NCBI RefSeq assembly: GCF_000003815.2
Contig: NC_049979.1
Span: forward strand, 26,271,213 to 26,331,212
Length of the DNA: 60,000 nucleotides
Direction of reading: 5' to 3'
Origin: Branchiostoma floridae
Taxonomy: Eukaryota > Chordata > Leptocardii > Amphioxiformes > Branchiostomatidae
Part shown: one piece after another, positions 1 through 12,410 of the stretch
Position numbering within the stretch: position 1 is the first letter of the stretch
How the letters are laid out: the number at the start of each line of letters is the position of its first letter
Made by a program: the position numbers and the translations under genes
The notes under the pieces: model-generated
What the model was told of the DNA's origin: nothing
Seen by the model: the letters and a program-made list of their open reading frames with translations, nothing else
Databases searched by the model: none

Positions 1-203
1 CATCTGTAGGAGTTTCATCCACTGAGCCTGGCTTGGCATTCCTTTCTAATGATACACATGTGGTACCCTGACAGTGTTAGTGGGGCTTCGTAACCTGGTG
101 TACTTGAAGTTGAATATTGATATTGTTTGCTTTTTGTTTGAACCTTTAATTTTATTTATTCATGAAAAGCTCAAATCCGCCTGCAGTAATACTATGGCTG
201 TTT

Positions 204-416
204 TTAACATCTCTTGCAATCAGGTGGAATCTGAAAGTCACTTTTGAATAAGCATAACTTGAATTTGTAAGCTCTACTATTAGTACACCAGTAGGTATTG
301 ACAGTCACTCTCAGCTGCCAGCTGTACTGCATGGCCACCACCTGTGTCCCTCTAATGGGAATATCCAAAATCTGTGAGGGATTGTAATCCAAAGCAGTGA
401 CCCTGTAGTGTACCAT
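204..416 (-). CDS. Possible internal exon, unrecognised protein
   Basis: An open frame on the minus strand reads like folded protein rather than repeat (for example QILDIPIRGTQVVAMQYSW). A weak acceptor, CAG at the end of CACTACAG, would start the exon near 391 after the apparent Met. A possible GTGTAC donor follows the VNTYW stretch. I do not recognise the family. No partner exon on this strand was found nearby, and the well supported exon at 2042 is on the other strand. It may be a chance frame. Confidence 0.25.
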   Translation of the reverse strand: MVHYRVTALDYNPSQILDIPIRGTQVVAMQYSWQLRVTVNTYWCTNSRAYKFKLCLFKSDFQIPPDCKRC

Positions 417-565
417 TGATCAATATTGACTGAAGAAAGCGATGCATATGTCAAATGTAGATGTACCAGCACCTTATAAGGTACAGAGTCTGATTTAGTA
501 TTGTCTCAATGGCTGAAATTGTCTATGATGGCTTCCAGAACACAACTAGCAAGAACATTAATGTA

Positions 566-1025
566 CAGTTAAACCTGTATTAGCGGCCACCGCATGGCCA
601 TAGTGGCCACTTCTTGTCGGTCCTTTGGATTCGTAATGATTAAGAAATAGGCTTAGCGGCCACTTGTCCAACGCGGCCACGGCCACACGGCCGGTCCCGT
701 CGATACAGAAACACTGCCTATTGCAACCATACAGCGGCCACATGTCACCCTGCGCCGAGTTTGAAATCGTAGTTTGCAAGGATTTGGAATTCCCAACAGG
801 GTCATTTTGGCGACAGTAGAAGGTATGCATGCCTTGAGCATTGAAATGCAAGTCTTTGTCGGTGAATTTACCGATCGAGACAATGTTACTTGGTGAGAAA
901 GGTTAGTGGGAACTGAAATCATGTGTAACTTGCTCGTGGTCAACATTTTCTCTTTAGTGGCCACCTGTCTACAGTGGCCGTATTTCTCCAGTCCCTTGAT
1001 TGGCCGCTATAGACAGGTTTGACTG
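566..1025. mobile_element. Non-autonomous TIR element (MITE) with TA duplication
   Basis: The ends are inverted copies: the left end reads CAGTTAAACCTGTATTAGCG and the reverse complement of the right end CAGTCAAACCTGTCTATAGC. TA flanks both ends (564-565, 1026-1027). The inside is rich in GCGGCCAC/GTGGCCAC motifs and has no transposase. TA duplication suits the Tc1/mariner or PIF groups; the superfamily is not assigned. Confidence 0.65.
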
Positions 1026-1129
1026 TAGTTGTTATGAATGTACCATAGCAGATCGTTGGACTGCGGTACTCCAAGGTGAGACTTGACACTGCAAGTAATA
1101 TTTGCACATGGCATGTGGGTTTGGAGACT

Positions 1130-1960
1130 AGTACCACGAAACAACAGTTGTATGGCTTGTTGGACTGGACACATGGTAACTTATTGTACAGGTAATATTT
1201 TCGGTCTGGAGACCAGGTCAGGTGCTGAACAACTTAAGACATATATGACTTGTCGGTCTGTATACCAGGTACCTTACAGGTAAGATATTTTGGATTGTAG
1301 GTCTGGGCACCAGGTTAGTACTGTATAGGTAACAATATTGCCATATGCATGGCTTTTTGGTCTGTATAACAGGTATGTACCATACAGGTAACATATTATG
1401 GATTGTTGGTAAAGGTGTCCTCTCAATGCACTTGCATCAAGCTTGCGTCACTGCGGGATTCAAAAGATACTCAACGAATTTCAGAGATAAAGAATGAATT
1501 TTCTTACGTTTTGTGTATTTTGTCTTCAGTCATACTTTTACGTATTACGCAATATCTAAATCATAAAAAATAGGAGAAAATAACAAAACAGTGACGCAGT
1601 GAACAAACCCCGCAGTGACACAAGTACAGTGAGAGGGCACCTTTAGTACTCTTTATCTTCAGGTAACATATGCATGGCTTGTTGGTCTGTATACCTGGTA
1701 AGTACCATAGAGGTAACATATGCATGGCTTGTTGGTCTGTATACCTGGTAAGTACCATAGAGGTAACATATGCATGGATTGTTGGTCTGTATATAGCCGG
1801 TAAGGTACCATACAGGTAAAATTTACATAGTTCTTTGATCTAGCTGGACACCAGGTAATATACTGAACAGGTACTAGTAATATTTGTAAGATATTTGGTC
1901 TAGAGAATGGTAAAGCATTTTACAGGTTTATCATACAATTTTCAAATCTGAGAACAAGAT
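1130..1960. repeat. 50-bp minisatellite with degenerate flanking units
   Basis: Three units starting at 1661, 1711 and 1761 have an exact 50-bp period, beginning AGGTAACATATGCATGG. Degenerate relatives containing TTGGTCTGTATACCAGGTA extend from about 1130 to 1410 and from 1810 to 1960. A small TIR element interrupts the array at 1412-1643. It probably lies in an intron of the gene whose last exon starts at 2042. Confidence 0.75.
1412..1643. mobile_element. Small MITE inside the minisatellite
   Basis: The left end reads AAGGTGTCCTCTCAATGCAC. The reverse complement of the right end reads AAGGTGCCCTCTCACTGTAC, and similarity continues inward through a TGTCACTGCGGG-like block. TA lies at both borders (1410-1411 and 1644-1645). 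At 232 bp it has no coding capacity. Confidence 0.6.
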
Positions 1961-2041
1961 AAATGCTTATCTCTATAGGTGACTGGACACCATGTGTTTG
2001 ATCAGAAGTACGTCACTGAAAACTTTTCTCTTTCTTTTCAG

Positions 2042-2158
2042 GGCATTGATGTAAGATGGCAGAAGGAGAGAAGCTCAGATTACACAGCAGGAGTCAGAGA
2101 TCTTCATACATCAATGTTATCTGTGTATACAGTGGTCAAAGCACCTGTTACTTGTTAA
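2042..2158 (+). CDS. Last coding exon of an unrecognised gene
   Basis: A strong acceptor (CTTTTCTCTTTCTTTTCAG, ending at 2041) is followed by 38 codons and a TAA stop at 2156-2158. Only this frame is open; the other two stop within 5 codons. The peptide begins GIDVRWQKERSSDYTAG and ends SVYTVVKAPVTC, so it contributes the C-terminus of a protein. No known domain is visible. The 3' UTR appears to run to an AATAAA at 2676-2681. Upstream exons on the plus strand were not identified with confidence; an open stretch ending at TGA near 80 is a weak candidate. Confidence 0.6.
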   Translation, partial: GIDVRWQKERSSDYTAGVRDLHTSMLSVYTVVKAPVTC

Positions 2159-2573
2159 CAACTTTGTTGGTCCGACTGAAGACTACATGTTACATACTTG
2201 TAGACAAATATGAAATTGTCAGGTAGATTGGTTAGAACTGTCCTGATGAATTGTAGAATAAGACTTCGTTTGCTCTTAAGTCATTTAAGTCTCTAAAATT
2301 GTATAAAGCATACACGGTGGTAATGATTCGATTCTATTTTGTATTTAGCACAATATTTTGTATTCTGCTGGTACTAAGTTTACTGTAAGTAATATGCTTC
2401 TCCAATAGGAGTGCTGTATATAATACATTCATGATTATTTGACCTGCCAACCCTAGTCTATTGTTTCAAATGTTTTTTTTGTGTGCAGTACATACAGGTC
2501 ATATGCATAGGTTCATTTTTCGATGCCTGATCCTGAAATGTAAATATGTGAATACGTACACTTGCAAGTATTG

Positions 2574-2594
2574 TATATATATATATATATATAT
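2574..2594. repeat. (TA)n microsatellite
   Basis: A simple TA run in the probable 3' UTR of the upstream gene. Confidence 0.9.
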
Positions 2595-2675
2595 GTAAAT
2601 ACTTACCGTTTGTGATGCCTATTGCTGCAGTACAATGTGAACCAGTCAAAATTGCCCACCAAAACGTTGGAGTGG

Positions 2676-2681
2676 AATAAA
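2676..2681 (+). promoter_or_regulatory. Polyadenylation signal AATAAA
   Basis: AATAAA lies 518 bp after the stop codon of the exon at 2042-2158 and is followed by an A-rich stretch. It probably ends that transcript. Confidence 0.5.
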
Positions 2682-3089
2682 GAAACTTTAAGGGTTGTAA
2701 AAAAAAGAGTCTCTTCATTCACAGATATTAGCATTTTGATAATATAGATGGTGCATGATAATTGGAGACCATATCTTTTATTTTCAAGACAGCAGATTGG
2801 CCAATTGTCATTATTGAGTGCACCTGAATAATGTTTGTTAGTTTTGTTTATGTGTATTCATGTGTGTGGAGTGGAGTGGGTGGCTACCAGATCACCGGAC
2901 CTAATTTGGACCTGTGTAATATCCAAAAATCTGAGTACAAAATACCCAAGGTCAAGAACCTGAATCGAAAAAAAACTGAACAATGTACAAATACACCCAC
3001 TAGACATATCTACTCAGAAATCTAGTAGGTAATTTGACAAAAGAGGGTTTAACAATTTTGTAAGCAAATCTGATTGTCTCAATTCAACT

Positions 3090-4880
3090 AAATCAGTCTA
3101 CGTCTACTAACCCTAGAAATTAGGGTTAAGGTTAAAGTTAGCACTTAAACACCCATATCTCCACAACAAAGTACGCAATTTCAAAACGGATTTTAGAGTG
3201 CAAGTACCCATTAAAAGACCTTTCTAATCATACCAAGTTTGACCACCTTGAATGCACCATATACCCTAACCCTAGCTATAACCGCCATGAATACCCTATA
3301 GTCCTAACCCGATCCCTATCCCTAGCAATTAGGGTTAGGGTTAGAGCTTAAACACTCATATCTCCACAACGAAGCACGCAATTTCAAAACGGATTTCAGA
3401 TTACAAGTACCCACCGAAAGACCTTTCTAATCATGCCAATTTTGACCGCCTTTAATGCAATATGTATCCTAACCCTAGCTATAACCGCCTTGAATACACT
3501 ATAGTCCTAACCCTAGCAATTAGGGTTAGGGTTAGCACTTAAACGCTCATATCTCCACAACAAAGCAAGCAATTTCAAAACGGATTCCAGATTACAAGTA
3601 CCCATCAAAAGACCTTTCTAATCATACCAAGTTTGACGGCCTTGAATGCACCATTCACCCTAACCCTAGCTCTAACCCTAACCCTAAACCTAACCCTAAC
3701 CCTAGAAATTAGGGTTAGGGTTAGCGCTTCAACACTCATATCTCCACAACGAAGCACGCAATTTCAAAACGGATTTCATATTACAAGTACCCACCGAAAG
3801 ACCTTTCTAATCATGCCAATTTTGACCGCCTTGAATGCAATATGTATCCTAACCCTAGCTATAACCGCCTTGAATACACTATAGTCCTAACCCTAGAAAT
3901 TAGGGTTAGGGTTAACGCTTCAACACTCATATCTCCACAACGAAGCACGCAATTTCAAAACGGATTTCAGATTACAAGTACCCATCAAAAGACCTTTCTA
4001 ATCATACCAAGTTTGACCGCCTTGAATGCACTATATACCCTAACCCTAGCTCACACCCTAACCCTAACCCTTACCCTATAGCCTAACCCTAACCCTAACC
4101 CTAGGCTAGAAATTAGGGTAAGGGTTAGCGCTTCAACACTCATATCTCCACAACGAAGCACGCAATTTCAAAACGGATTTCATATTACAAGTACCCATCA
4201 AAAGACCTTTCTAATCATACCAACTTTGACCACCTTGAATGCACTATATACCCTAACCCTAGCTATAACCACCTTGAATACACTATAGTCCTAACCCTAA
4301 CCCTAACCCTAGAAATTAGGGTTAGGGTTAACGCTTAAACACTCATATCTCCACAACGAAGCACGCAATTTCAAAACGGATTTCAGATTACAAGTACCCA
4401 TCAAAAGACCTTTCTAATCATACCAAGTTTGACCGCCTTGAATGCACTATATACCCTAACCCTAGCTCAAACCCTAACCCTAACCCTTACCCTATAGCTA
4501 ACCCTAACCCTAACCCTAGGCTAGAAATTAGGGTAAGGGTTAGCGCTTCAACACTCATATCTCCACAACGAAGCACGCAATTTCAAAACGGATTTCATAT
4601 TACAAGTACCCATCAAAAGACCTTTCTAGTCATACCAACTTTGACCACCTTGAATGCACTATATACCCTAACCCTAGCTATAACCGCCTTGAATACACTA
4701 TAGTTCTAACCCTAGCCCTATCCCTATCAATTAGGGTTAGGGTTAGAGCTTAAACACTCATATCTCCACAACGAAGCACGCAATTTCAAAACGGATTTCA
4801 GATTACAGGTACCTATCAAAAGACCTTTCTAATCATACCAAGTTTGACCGCCTTGAATGCACTATATACCCTAACCCTAG
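3090..4880. repeat. Satellite of ~190-213-bp units with telomere-like repeats
   Basis: Nine copies of CATATCTCCACAAC begin at 3154, 3357, 3548, 3737, 3928, 4141, 4344, 4556 and 4759, giving spacings of 189-213 bp. Each unit joins a conserved block (ACGCAATTTCAAAACGGATT ... AAAAGACCTTTCTAATCAT) to runs of CCCTAA. Most junctions have CCCTAACCCTAGAAATTAGG, with CCCTAA meeting TTAGGG head to head, so the junction can fold on itself. Length differences come mainly from extra CCCTAA copies. Open frames here are repeat artefacts. The array ends at 4880 at a non-repetitive boundary. Confidence 0.9.
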
Positions 4881-5500
4881 CCTAAGTCGGAAGGCACCCT
4901 AGCGCTCCGACCGCAATGTAATTCTAGGTCGATTTGAATCCCACATGACGGGAGAGCGTTTTCCTTTATAAAACAAAAATGAAGTAATATTGGTCGCAGA
5001 AATTTTCACCACTGTAGGCTAATATGGTGATCTATATGATCATATAGCAGTTATGATCTTCCGTTCATCTTCTTCAAGATATAAGCAATTCATCTTTGCC
5101 CAAACGATATCTGTGCAGCAGGTGGCGCTTATTTGTGGCTTTTTCGAGTTTAAGATTCTTCTATTCATCAAGGATGATTTACACAATTAGCAAGCATAGG
5201 TATGTTGATATTCCAATTGTGAAATTACCTTCAGAATGCGTTTTGATGAATATATTCATAAACAACAAAAAGAAGTATATACAATAGCGACAGTCAATTG
5301 TGACTAGCGGCATTTAGCGGTACTGCAAAATTTGCCCTAGCGTGGTGTATTATTGACGTATTTTGGCGAGTTTTGACACCTACTCTATAATGATGATCAG
5401 TAAAATGAGTAACAATTTTATTCATTTGTTCAAGTCTTTTCTGTGCACACATCATGTAATTTGAACAACTCACAAGCCTTCCATTTATTGAAGTCCAGTT
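4881..5500. other. No gene recognised
   Basis: AT-rich sequence with short open frames that lack exon signals. Nothing supportable was found. Confidence 0.5.
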
Positions 5501-5529
5501 ATCGGAAACAATAGAGTTTCCTGATTTTC

Positions 5530-6260
5530 AAATCAAGTCCTCATTTGCATAATATGTGTATTACTATAAAAATCTTTGCCTGAGCGACCTGCATGCCTAA
5601 AATGACGGAAATCCGTTGTTTCTTCCTTCAGTTATACTCTTTGGAATGTCTTGACAAAAACACTCCTGCATTTCCAAAATCACACATTAGGAGATTCAAA
5701 ACCTACCCTACCTTGTCCTGCCACCCAAACGTCAAGACCTTACCATGTTCGTGATAAGAGATGCATTGAAAAACTAATATAATGGAATATTCTCATTCAT
5801 CATGCAAATGACCCCCATTTTGCATAATTAATATTTCATTTTGTATATTTAAGCCACCTACATACAATCATTAAAATCCGTTATTTGCAACTTACACCTA
5901 TCTTGAGTTATCCTTTGTGGATTTTATCTAATACACAAAATGTCCAAACTTACACAACTTCTTCCAGAGGTATCTAATTAACACATCGAGTCCATACCTT
6001 GTTCACAACACAAGATATATGGAAAAAATTGAATTTCCACGTATCAAAGGAAGATGTCGATAGGGGGCCAAATATCGTTCACATCCCACCAACACACTTA
6101 GTATCAAACCAATCCATTCAGCCATTCCAACACACTTAGTATCAAACCAATCCATTCAGCCATTCTTGAATTATTTAGACAGACACACACACACACACAC
6201 ACACACACATAAGCGCTAGACTAAGTGAAAATATAACCTCCATAAATATATTATGGAGGT
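5530..6260. repeat. Degenerate dispersed repeat rich in octamer motifs, ending in (CA)n
   Basis: Paired ATGCAAAT/ATTTGCAT motifs and a CTACATACAATCATTAAAATCCGT-like core resemble the tandem repeat at 31.1-32.4 kb. A second component (AGTATCAAACCAATCCATTCAGCCATTC, partly doubled near 6100-6165) resembles the repeats at 40.8-42.9 kb. A (CA)n run lies at 6183-6209. A CCTCCATAAATATATTATGGAGG hairpin follows at about 6238. Confidence 0.55.
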
Positions 6261-7211
6261 AATAATAATAATGTACACAGATGTGCTAGCCAAACATTTT
6301 GTTTAATAGAAGAGATACATGTATCATATTAAAAACAAAACTTGAAAGAAATTTGCAATGTCATTAGATTCGGTGTCACTTGACAACATGACAACTTCAA
6401 GACTGTGCATATGGTGGATTTGTTTTCGAGTCCTTACATCACCATGGTAAGTTAAAACAATCTTATTCATCCTTAAATAAGGAATATTGGTGACTGCTTA
6501 CCTGCCCTTAAACCATTGACTCATAAAGCTCAGATGACTCACTGTGTTTATCAAGACCACTGTTTATTTCATGATGACTTGACTGCAAAGTAAAGCTTGA
6601 CAAATTTAGGGGATCCAATACTTGGAAAAGAAAGGCCAACACTTTTCATACATTTGGATATAATCCTTGCATGTCTTTGCACTTACTGTATGTTTTGTAT
6701 ATATAATTCACCACGAAGGAAAATTCATACAGTTACATAATAAACTGATATGGAAAAATAGATAAATCTTAATTATTCAGATTATATTCACACAAAACAA
6801 AAGAAAAATAAAAGCTTCTTAACCATCAATTCCCTGTTCTTGTTACCCCTATCATCATGTGCTTGAGTGGCAGTATTGCTTAGCAAGACTCACACTAGGT
6901 CTCAACACATACAATGTCTTACATTGAGAGTGACCTCATACATGTGTGTACAGGTTATGGTGAAAAGCACTGCACTATAAACATGAAATTCTGTGATTTA
7001 AAATCTATTCACCAGGAACTGCTCATATACCAATTTTTGACAGAACATCTGAAACACACATCCATAAATAGTATAATGATTCTATCCTTCCCTATAGTTA
7101 CCTTTAATACATTCTAAGGCTGTTCAATATATGGAATATATGGTAAAACACAGAACATCAGAAAGTCACTGCTCCTTTTCAATCAGTCATGCTTACAAAA
7201 ACAGTTACTGA

Positions 7212-7281
7212 AAGCATATATAGTTATGGAATATATAATGCAAGTTAAGCATATATAGTTATGGAATATATCATGCAAGTT
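7212..7281. repeat. 35-bp direct tandem duplication
   Basis: Two adjacent 35-bp copies beginning AAGCATATATAGTTATGG differ by one base. They lie in otherwise unremarkable AT-rich DNA (6260-7500). Confidence 0.85.
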
Positions 7282-7528
7282 ACTGTAATTGACATGCAAA
7301 ATGGTTTCTCACAACATTGAATTAATGGTGATACATTAGGTATTAGCTGCAACATTTTCTATTTCATCTTCAATCCAAAGATTCCAAAAGCATCTGAATC
7401 AGATGTATCAATGGCAATGTAACAATTACAAACACAGCACACTGCATATTTTTAATCTACCCGGTATATACACTTCAACCAGTTGCTTAACTTTTCCACA
7501 GTACAGACTGTACCTCACTGCATTTTTC

Positions 7529-7660
7529 TTAATTACTACCAGGACTTAGTTGGTGTTCATGGATGACTCCTCCATGCAGAAACAGGTTAATCCATTTCTG
7601 CATAATCAGCTTCTCGTCTGCTGCCATCCCATGTGTACAGATAACACACTGGTGGCCTGA
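7529..7660 (-). CDS. Possible last exon, unrecognised protein
   Basis: On the minus strand a frame runs from an acceptor (ACTCAACCCAG) through SGHQCVICTHGMAADEKLIM and a hydrophobic stretch WINLFLHGG to TAA at 7529-7531, 43 codons. A stronger acceptor 24 bases upstream (TTTTTGTGTTGCTGTTGCTATAG) opens two other frames, each ending earlier, so the true frame is uncertain. AT-rich DNA to the left could be 3' UTR. I do not recognise the protein, and no upstream exon was confirmed. Confidence 0.28.
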   Translation of the reverse strand, partial: SGHQCVICTHGMAADEKLIMQKWINLFLHGGVIHEHQLSPGSN

Positions 7661-7940
7661 CTGGGTTGAGTATCATCAGCACCTATAGCAACAGCAACAC
7701 AAAAATATACATTAGTTGTGATGGACATAATTCTGGTGAAGGATACGTTAACAGAGACACTGTATTGCATTGTTCTTGGTGCTTATGGTAGGCATAAAAG
7801 GGTATCTGACTAGTATCTTGTGATCTATGGCAACAATAAAGACACTACTGAGATGTATCAATTTTCTCATGTAGATATAACTTTTGACACATGTCTCTGT
7901 GGCTCATCACCCATCAGAAACTGTAGAAAAGCTAAATTTG

Positions 7941-8240
7941 TAAACACACACACAAACACATGCCCCCCCCCCCCACACACACAGTGCCACACACAGACAC
8001 ATGTAGACACACACACACACACACACACACAGACACTCACACACACAGTGCCACACAGACACTCACACACACACACTCTTACACACACTCACACACAAAT
8101 GCCCGAGCGAGCACACACACATACACATACACACAATCACAGTCAAACACACACACAAACAAACATGCACAGACACAAACGCGCACACACTCTTATTCAC
8201 AAAAACATGCACACACACATAGAAATACACACACATTCAC
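7941..8240. repeat. Compound (CA)n microsatellite
   Basis: About 300 bp of CA repeats with interruptions and a C10 run. The long Thr/His or Cys/Val frames over it are artefacts. Confidence 0.9.
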
Positions 8241-9312
8241 ACTCATAGAGTCATATTCATAATGTTTTGATTTGTTTGGTAATATTACATTAAATGTGCT
8301 CAAAACACCATCTGTATACTAATTATAAAATTAATGTGTTTGATTACTATTAGTTCTTGAAAAGGATTCTATTGAGTGTATTTTGCTATACTTCTGCACA
8401 ATAAAGTATATTGGGAGTCATTGTCAAAATAACAGGGATTGGCACTAACACCCATTTCATTTTTAGAAAAAAATAAGTCAACATAGCAAAGTCCCACTTT
8501 GCAATGCTGTTCCATACAGGTGACATGATAACTCAAAATTAGTAAAAACCAATGATGAATAAAAAAAGTTATAGCACAAGTTTTATAATTGGCTCTTATC
8601 CTGGTCTTCTTTTACAATAAAAGAGAGTACTGTTTTGGTGTATTAGTGTTTCTGTAGCTAGAGTTCTCATGTGATGATGAATATAATGCCTATGGTACAA
8701 CAAGCTGCAGAGCTCTGCATGCTTGTAATACAATATTGCACCACACCTAATGGCAATACTCTATCACTCACAGGCACATGTGCTAGAGCCAACATAAAAC
8801 AACTTTGCTAGGATCTTCAATTCAGGTCTATTATATAGAACAATCAAGTTGTGACAATTTAATCAGAGACTCTTTCATACCACTGGATTTACCCTAGAGG
8901 TCAGGCACAGGCCCAATGATTGATCACAAGTTGCCAATCTTGGTATGAACTGTCAGAATCTGGATTGGCCCTAATGGTCTTCTGGTGAATTCAGTAGATT
9001 GAGTACAAACACCCCCTTGGAGCCTGATTCAGACAGTTAACATTGATACCAGTATTCGTGAACAGGACAGGACCATCCTGTGCTTGGGTGTCACCTATTG
9101 CACAGTAATTGATTCAAAGTTGAATGATATAAAATATCAGCTCGGCTAATTATCATTAGTGCTTCATGACAGGTGCAAAAATAATATAGAGTACACACAA
9201 TGTAAGAAGTGATGTGATCTGGTCATGAATGAATAAGTGGTGTGTTCAATGTCAAGTGTATCATGGGTTACTAACAAAATGGATTATGTTTAGCTAAAAG
9301 TTTACAGCATTT
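8241..9312. other. No gene recognised before the gap
   Basis: No exon could be supported. A minus-strand stretch at about 8890-9095 is open for ~34 codons after a CAATAG acceptor-like site. It then continues past one TGA, which is too weak to call. Confidence 0.4.
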
Positions 9313-9533
9313 NNNNNNNNNNNNNNNNNNNNNNNNNNNNNNNNNNNNNNNNNNNNNNNNNNNNNNNNNNNNNNNNNNNNNNNNNNNNNNNNNNNNNNNN
9401 NNNNNNNNNNNNNNNNNNNNNNNNNNNNNNNNNNNNNNNNNNNNNNNNNNNNNNNNNNNNNNNNNNNNNNNNNNNNNNNNNNNNNNNNNNNNNNNNNNNN
9501 NNNNNNNNNNNNNNNNNNNNNNNNNNNNNNNNN
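9313..9533. other. Assembly gap (221 N)
   Basis: A run of N bases; the open frame across it is meaningless. Confidence 1.
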
Positions 9534-11190
9534 TTTACTTCTCACCATAAGGTGGTGCTGACTAGTATTATTAAACCATGATTTAGGATGAACATGAACA
9601 TATGAAATCCTTTGGGACTGCAATCGTCTACCTCAGCAGATTTAGATCCACCTAACTCGTACTGATAGTGATATGCCACCTACATGTATATGCATGTACA
9701 AGTTTGTAAAATCCTACCTAAAAGGACTTGGAGGTCAAGGGACTAGGTAGGTAGGTAGGTAAAAGGGCCCGGTAAAAGGACATACGTAGTACATGAGCAG
9801 TTAAAAAAAATGGTATCAGTCAAAAGAACTTCAGAATCTATTTCTTCGTATATATTTGGGGTGAAACACACAAAGCGCAAAAAATTCAGTGCGCCAATCA
9901 AAAACCTTTCACAAAAATGCCTTTATTGTGAGATTGAAGTGGTCAGAAAGGATACCAGACTAAACTTAAGTACTGTATGGTATAATTCTGAAACCAAAGT
10001 ATGGTATATATTCATTTCATTCAACAACATTCAACAATATATTCATTTCATACAACATATTTTTCATATTTGTTCCTAAACACCTTCTTTGACTTAATCA
10101 AGTAATGGAACGGACTTTGTTATTGTACTACATAAGTATCTGTTTCATAATATTTTGCAATTTACAACAGTTTGCTAATTTCTCAGCTACTTTGGACAGC
10201 TGAAAGTTGATGCATCGAATTCGGATGTCATCCATATAATCAAATCAACAGACATGTAGCCTGAGTGCATGTATACATACCCAGTATTTCGAGCCCAGGG
10301 ATTATCTTATGATTTATCATAATAATCATATTGACCCTAACTCTGGCTTTCCACGTTTTTCTGCAAAGTTGAGTTTCAGCTGTGAAACAGTGTCAAAAGT
10401 TAATGTCCCTGCATAGACTATGGAAATTAGTGACCAGTCAGTTGGTAGTGGGGGAGTCATTTATCACAAGGGTATTTGAATAAACTAGCTAGGGATGTGT
10501 AACTACATGTAGATGTACCATCAGGTACTGGTACAGTAATCAGTTACAGAGGTTTAGGTACAAGTCCAGACCTGAACAGCATAACAGAGACAATTGAATA
10601 TCAAAACAGAGTAAACTAAAGGTTTCAGGTATCTTATGCAGAGAACATGACATGGAGAGGCTTTCAAAACAAAGATGGTACTGATTTCACTGCCGAGCAC
10701 CCGTACACATTCCTAGTATGTCTTGTCATGCCTGATAAATCATACCATAACAGATACCACTGTGCTACACCTGTGGATGGAGAACAGGTACAGCAAGAAT
10801 TTCTAGCGGGAACGTTAAGAATTATTGAATACAGTCAGTATTTCCAGGGCGTACGGTAAAAATTACGAGGTACGGCAAAAAATTTCTATCTGGTATATAC
10901 ACATGTAGCAAGAATAACTGATACATTTGTTGTATAGGGGAAGAAAGGAGTTTCAAGGGTGTGGGCATGGGGAACTGACATGAATATCACAACTGAGTTA
11001 GACAATAAGCATACCTCCAATGGAGTTTCTGGCTTGTTCTCATTATATAGCGATTTTAGGTTTGAAATTGCCTGATTTGGGTGACAGGTAGAAACCACCT
11101 TACACAGTGTACGAAAGCAATGAGTGAGCCAAGGAGGTTAAAAAAAAACCCTCCTTGGTGCCATCTGAGTGACATCATCTGTCAGGGCCT
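9534..11190. other. No gene recognised; small repeats
   Basis: It contains (AGGT)4 near 9744-9762. A hairpin at about 11120-11160 pairs CCAAGGAGGTT with CCCTCCTTGG around an A-run. A 70-codon plus frame at 10647-10859 looks mildly protein-like but has no convincing splice sites. Confidence 0.5.
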
Positions 11191-11204
11191 CAGCCAATTT
11201 GGCT

Positions 11205-11293
11205 TTACCTGCCAAACTATTAGTATTAGAACTTCTGTGTTAGACTAGATTTGTGATACTTTTATACGTAAATATATGTATATATTTTTTATA

Positions 11294-11333
<40 letters not shown>

Positions 11334-11665
11334 TGTATGTATGTATGTATGTATGTATTACCTGCCAAACTATTAGTATTAGAACTTCTGTGTTAGACTA
11401 GATTTGTGATACTTTTATACGTAAATATATGTATATATTTTTTATATATCTATATATCTATATATATATATATATATATATATATGCATGTATGTATGTA
11501 TGTATGTATGTATTACCTGCCAAACTATTAGTATTAGAACTTCTGTGTTAGACTAGATTTGTGATACTTTTATACGTAAATATATGTATATATTTTTTAT
11601 ATATTTATATATATATATATATATTTATATACATATATACATACATATATACATACATGTTTTGA
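11205..11665. repeat. Three ~154-bp tandem units with TA/TATG microsatellites
   Basis: Units start at 11205, 11358 and 11513 with TTACCTGCCAAACTATTAG. Each ends in (TA)n plus (TATG)n tracts, the third imperfectly. The sequence just after (ACTGTACAATAAAGGTCTTC plus a CATT-type tail, to about 11735) looks like a retroposon 3' end. Confidence 0.8.
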
Positions 11666-11794
11666 CTTGTGACCTGTACCTAGCTCGGTTGGGCAAAACT
11701 GTACAATAAAGGTCTTCATTCGTTCATTCATTAAAAATCCTGGGAAGTGAAATGTCACATTTTTGGCTGATATCTCAATACTTCATATCAGTGG

Positions 11795-11868
11795 CCTTTT
11801 TTTCCCCATGGCTATAAATTTTTTTCCCCCATGGCTATAAATTTTTTTTCCCCATGGCTACAAATTCC
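11795..11868. repeat. Short tandem repeat of TTTTCCCCATGGCTATAAAT
   Basis: Three near-identical copies of about 25 bp. Confidence 0.8.
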
Positions 11869-11869
11869 A

Positions 11870-12410
11870 AGCCATCAATAATAGAGATGTGGTGAATCAT
11901 AAAACACAATAGGTGATGTGGACAATGAAGAAAGCAACTTGGTGTTGCCTATAACTGTCTCCATATCGAAGTCATAAATCCTGGCAACAGCATTTTGTAT
12001 ATTGTTTAAGTGAGAACAGGATTCCTATCAATTATCATTTCAACAAACTTAGCATTTGAAGTAAACTATCATAATAACAGTCACAGATTTGCTCAAGGAT
12101 TAAGCAGACAATACAATTAACGTTTAAACATCAATATTATGCAAGTAGCTCATCTGTGTTTCATGATTTCATCACTTATTGAATCTAGGAGGGCATATTT
12201 TGCTTCCTGTATCGTATATGCAAGCGAGGAGGTTATAAGCAAGTATATAATATATATATATAACACCACAATCAAAGGATGTCTGTGATGTTCACTGCAT
12301 CATCCTAGGTTAACCTTCCTAATCTCAAACAAAGTTAGCTTTTGATATATTGACTGGTTTGAATGCACTTTTCCACATGGCAATATTAGCTATATAGTGA
12401 TCATGAGCTA
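11870..12410. other. No gene recognised
   Basis: AT-rich sequence with a short (TA)n near 12250-12270. Nothing else was seen. Confidence 0.5.

Noticed and set aside
8880-9095. Minus-strand frame continuing past one TGA, as a possible selenoprotein exon
   Set aside because: Only ~60 codons, no family match, and no selenocysteine insertion element was identified.
10647-10859. 70-codon plus-strand frame as an exon
   Set aside because: It has no convincing acceptor or donor and no recognisable domain.
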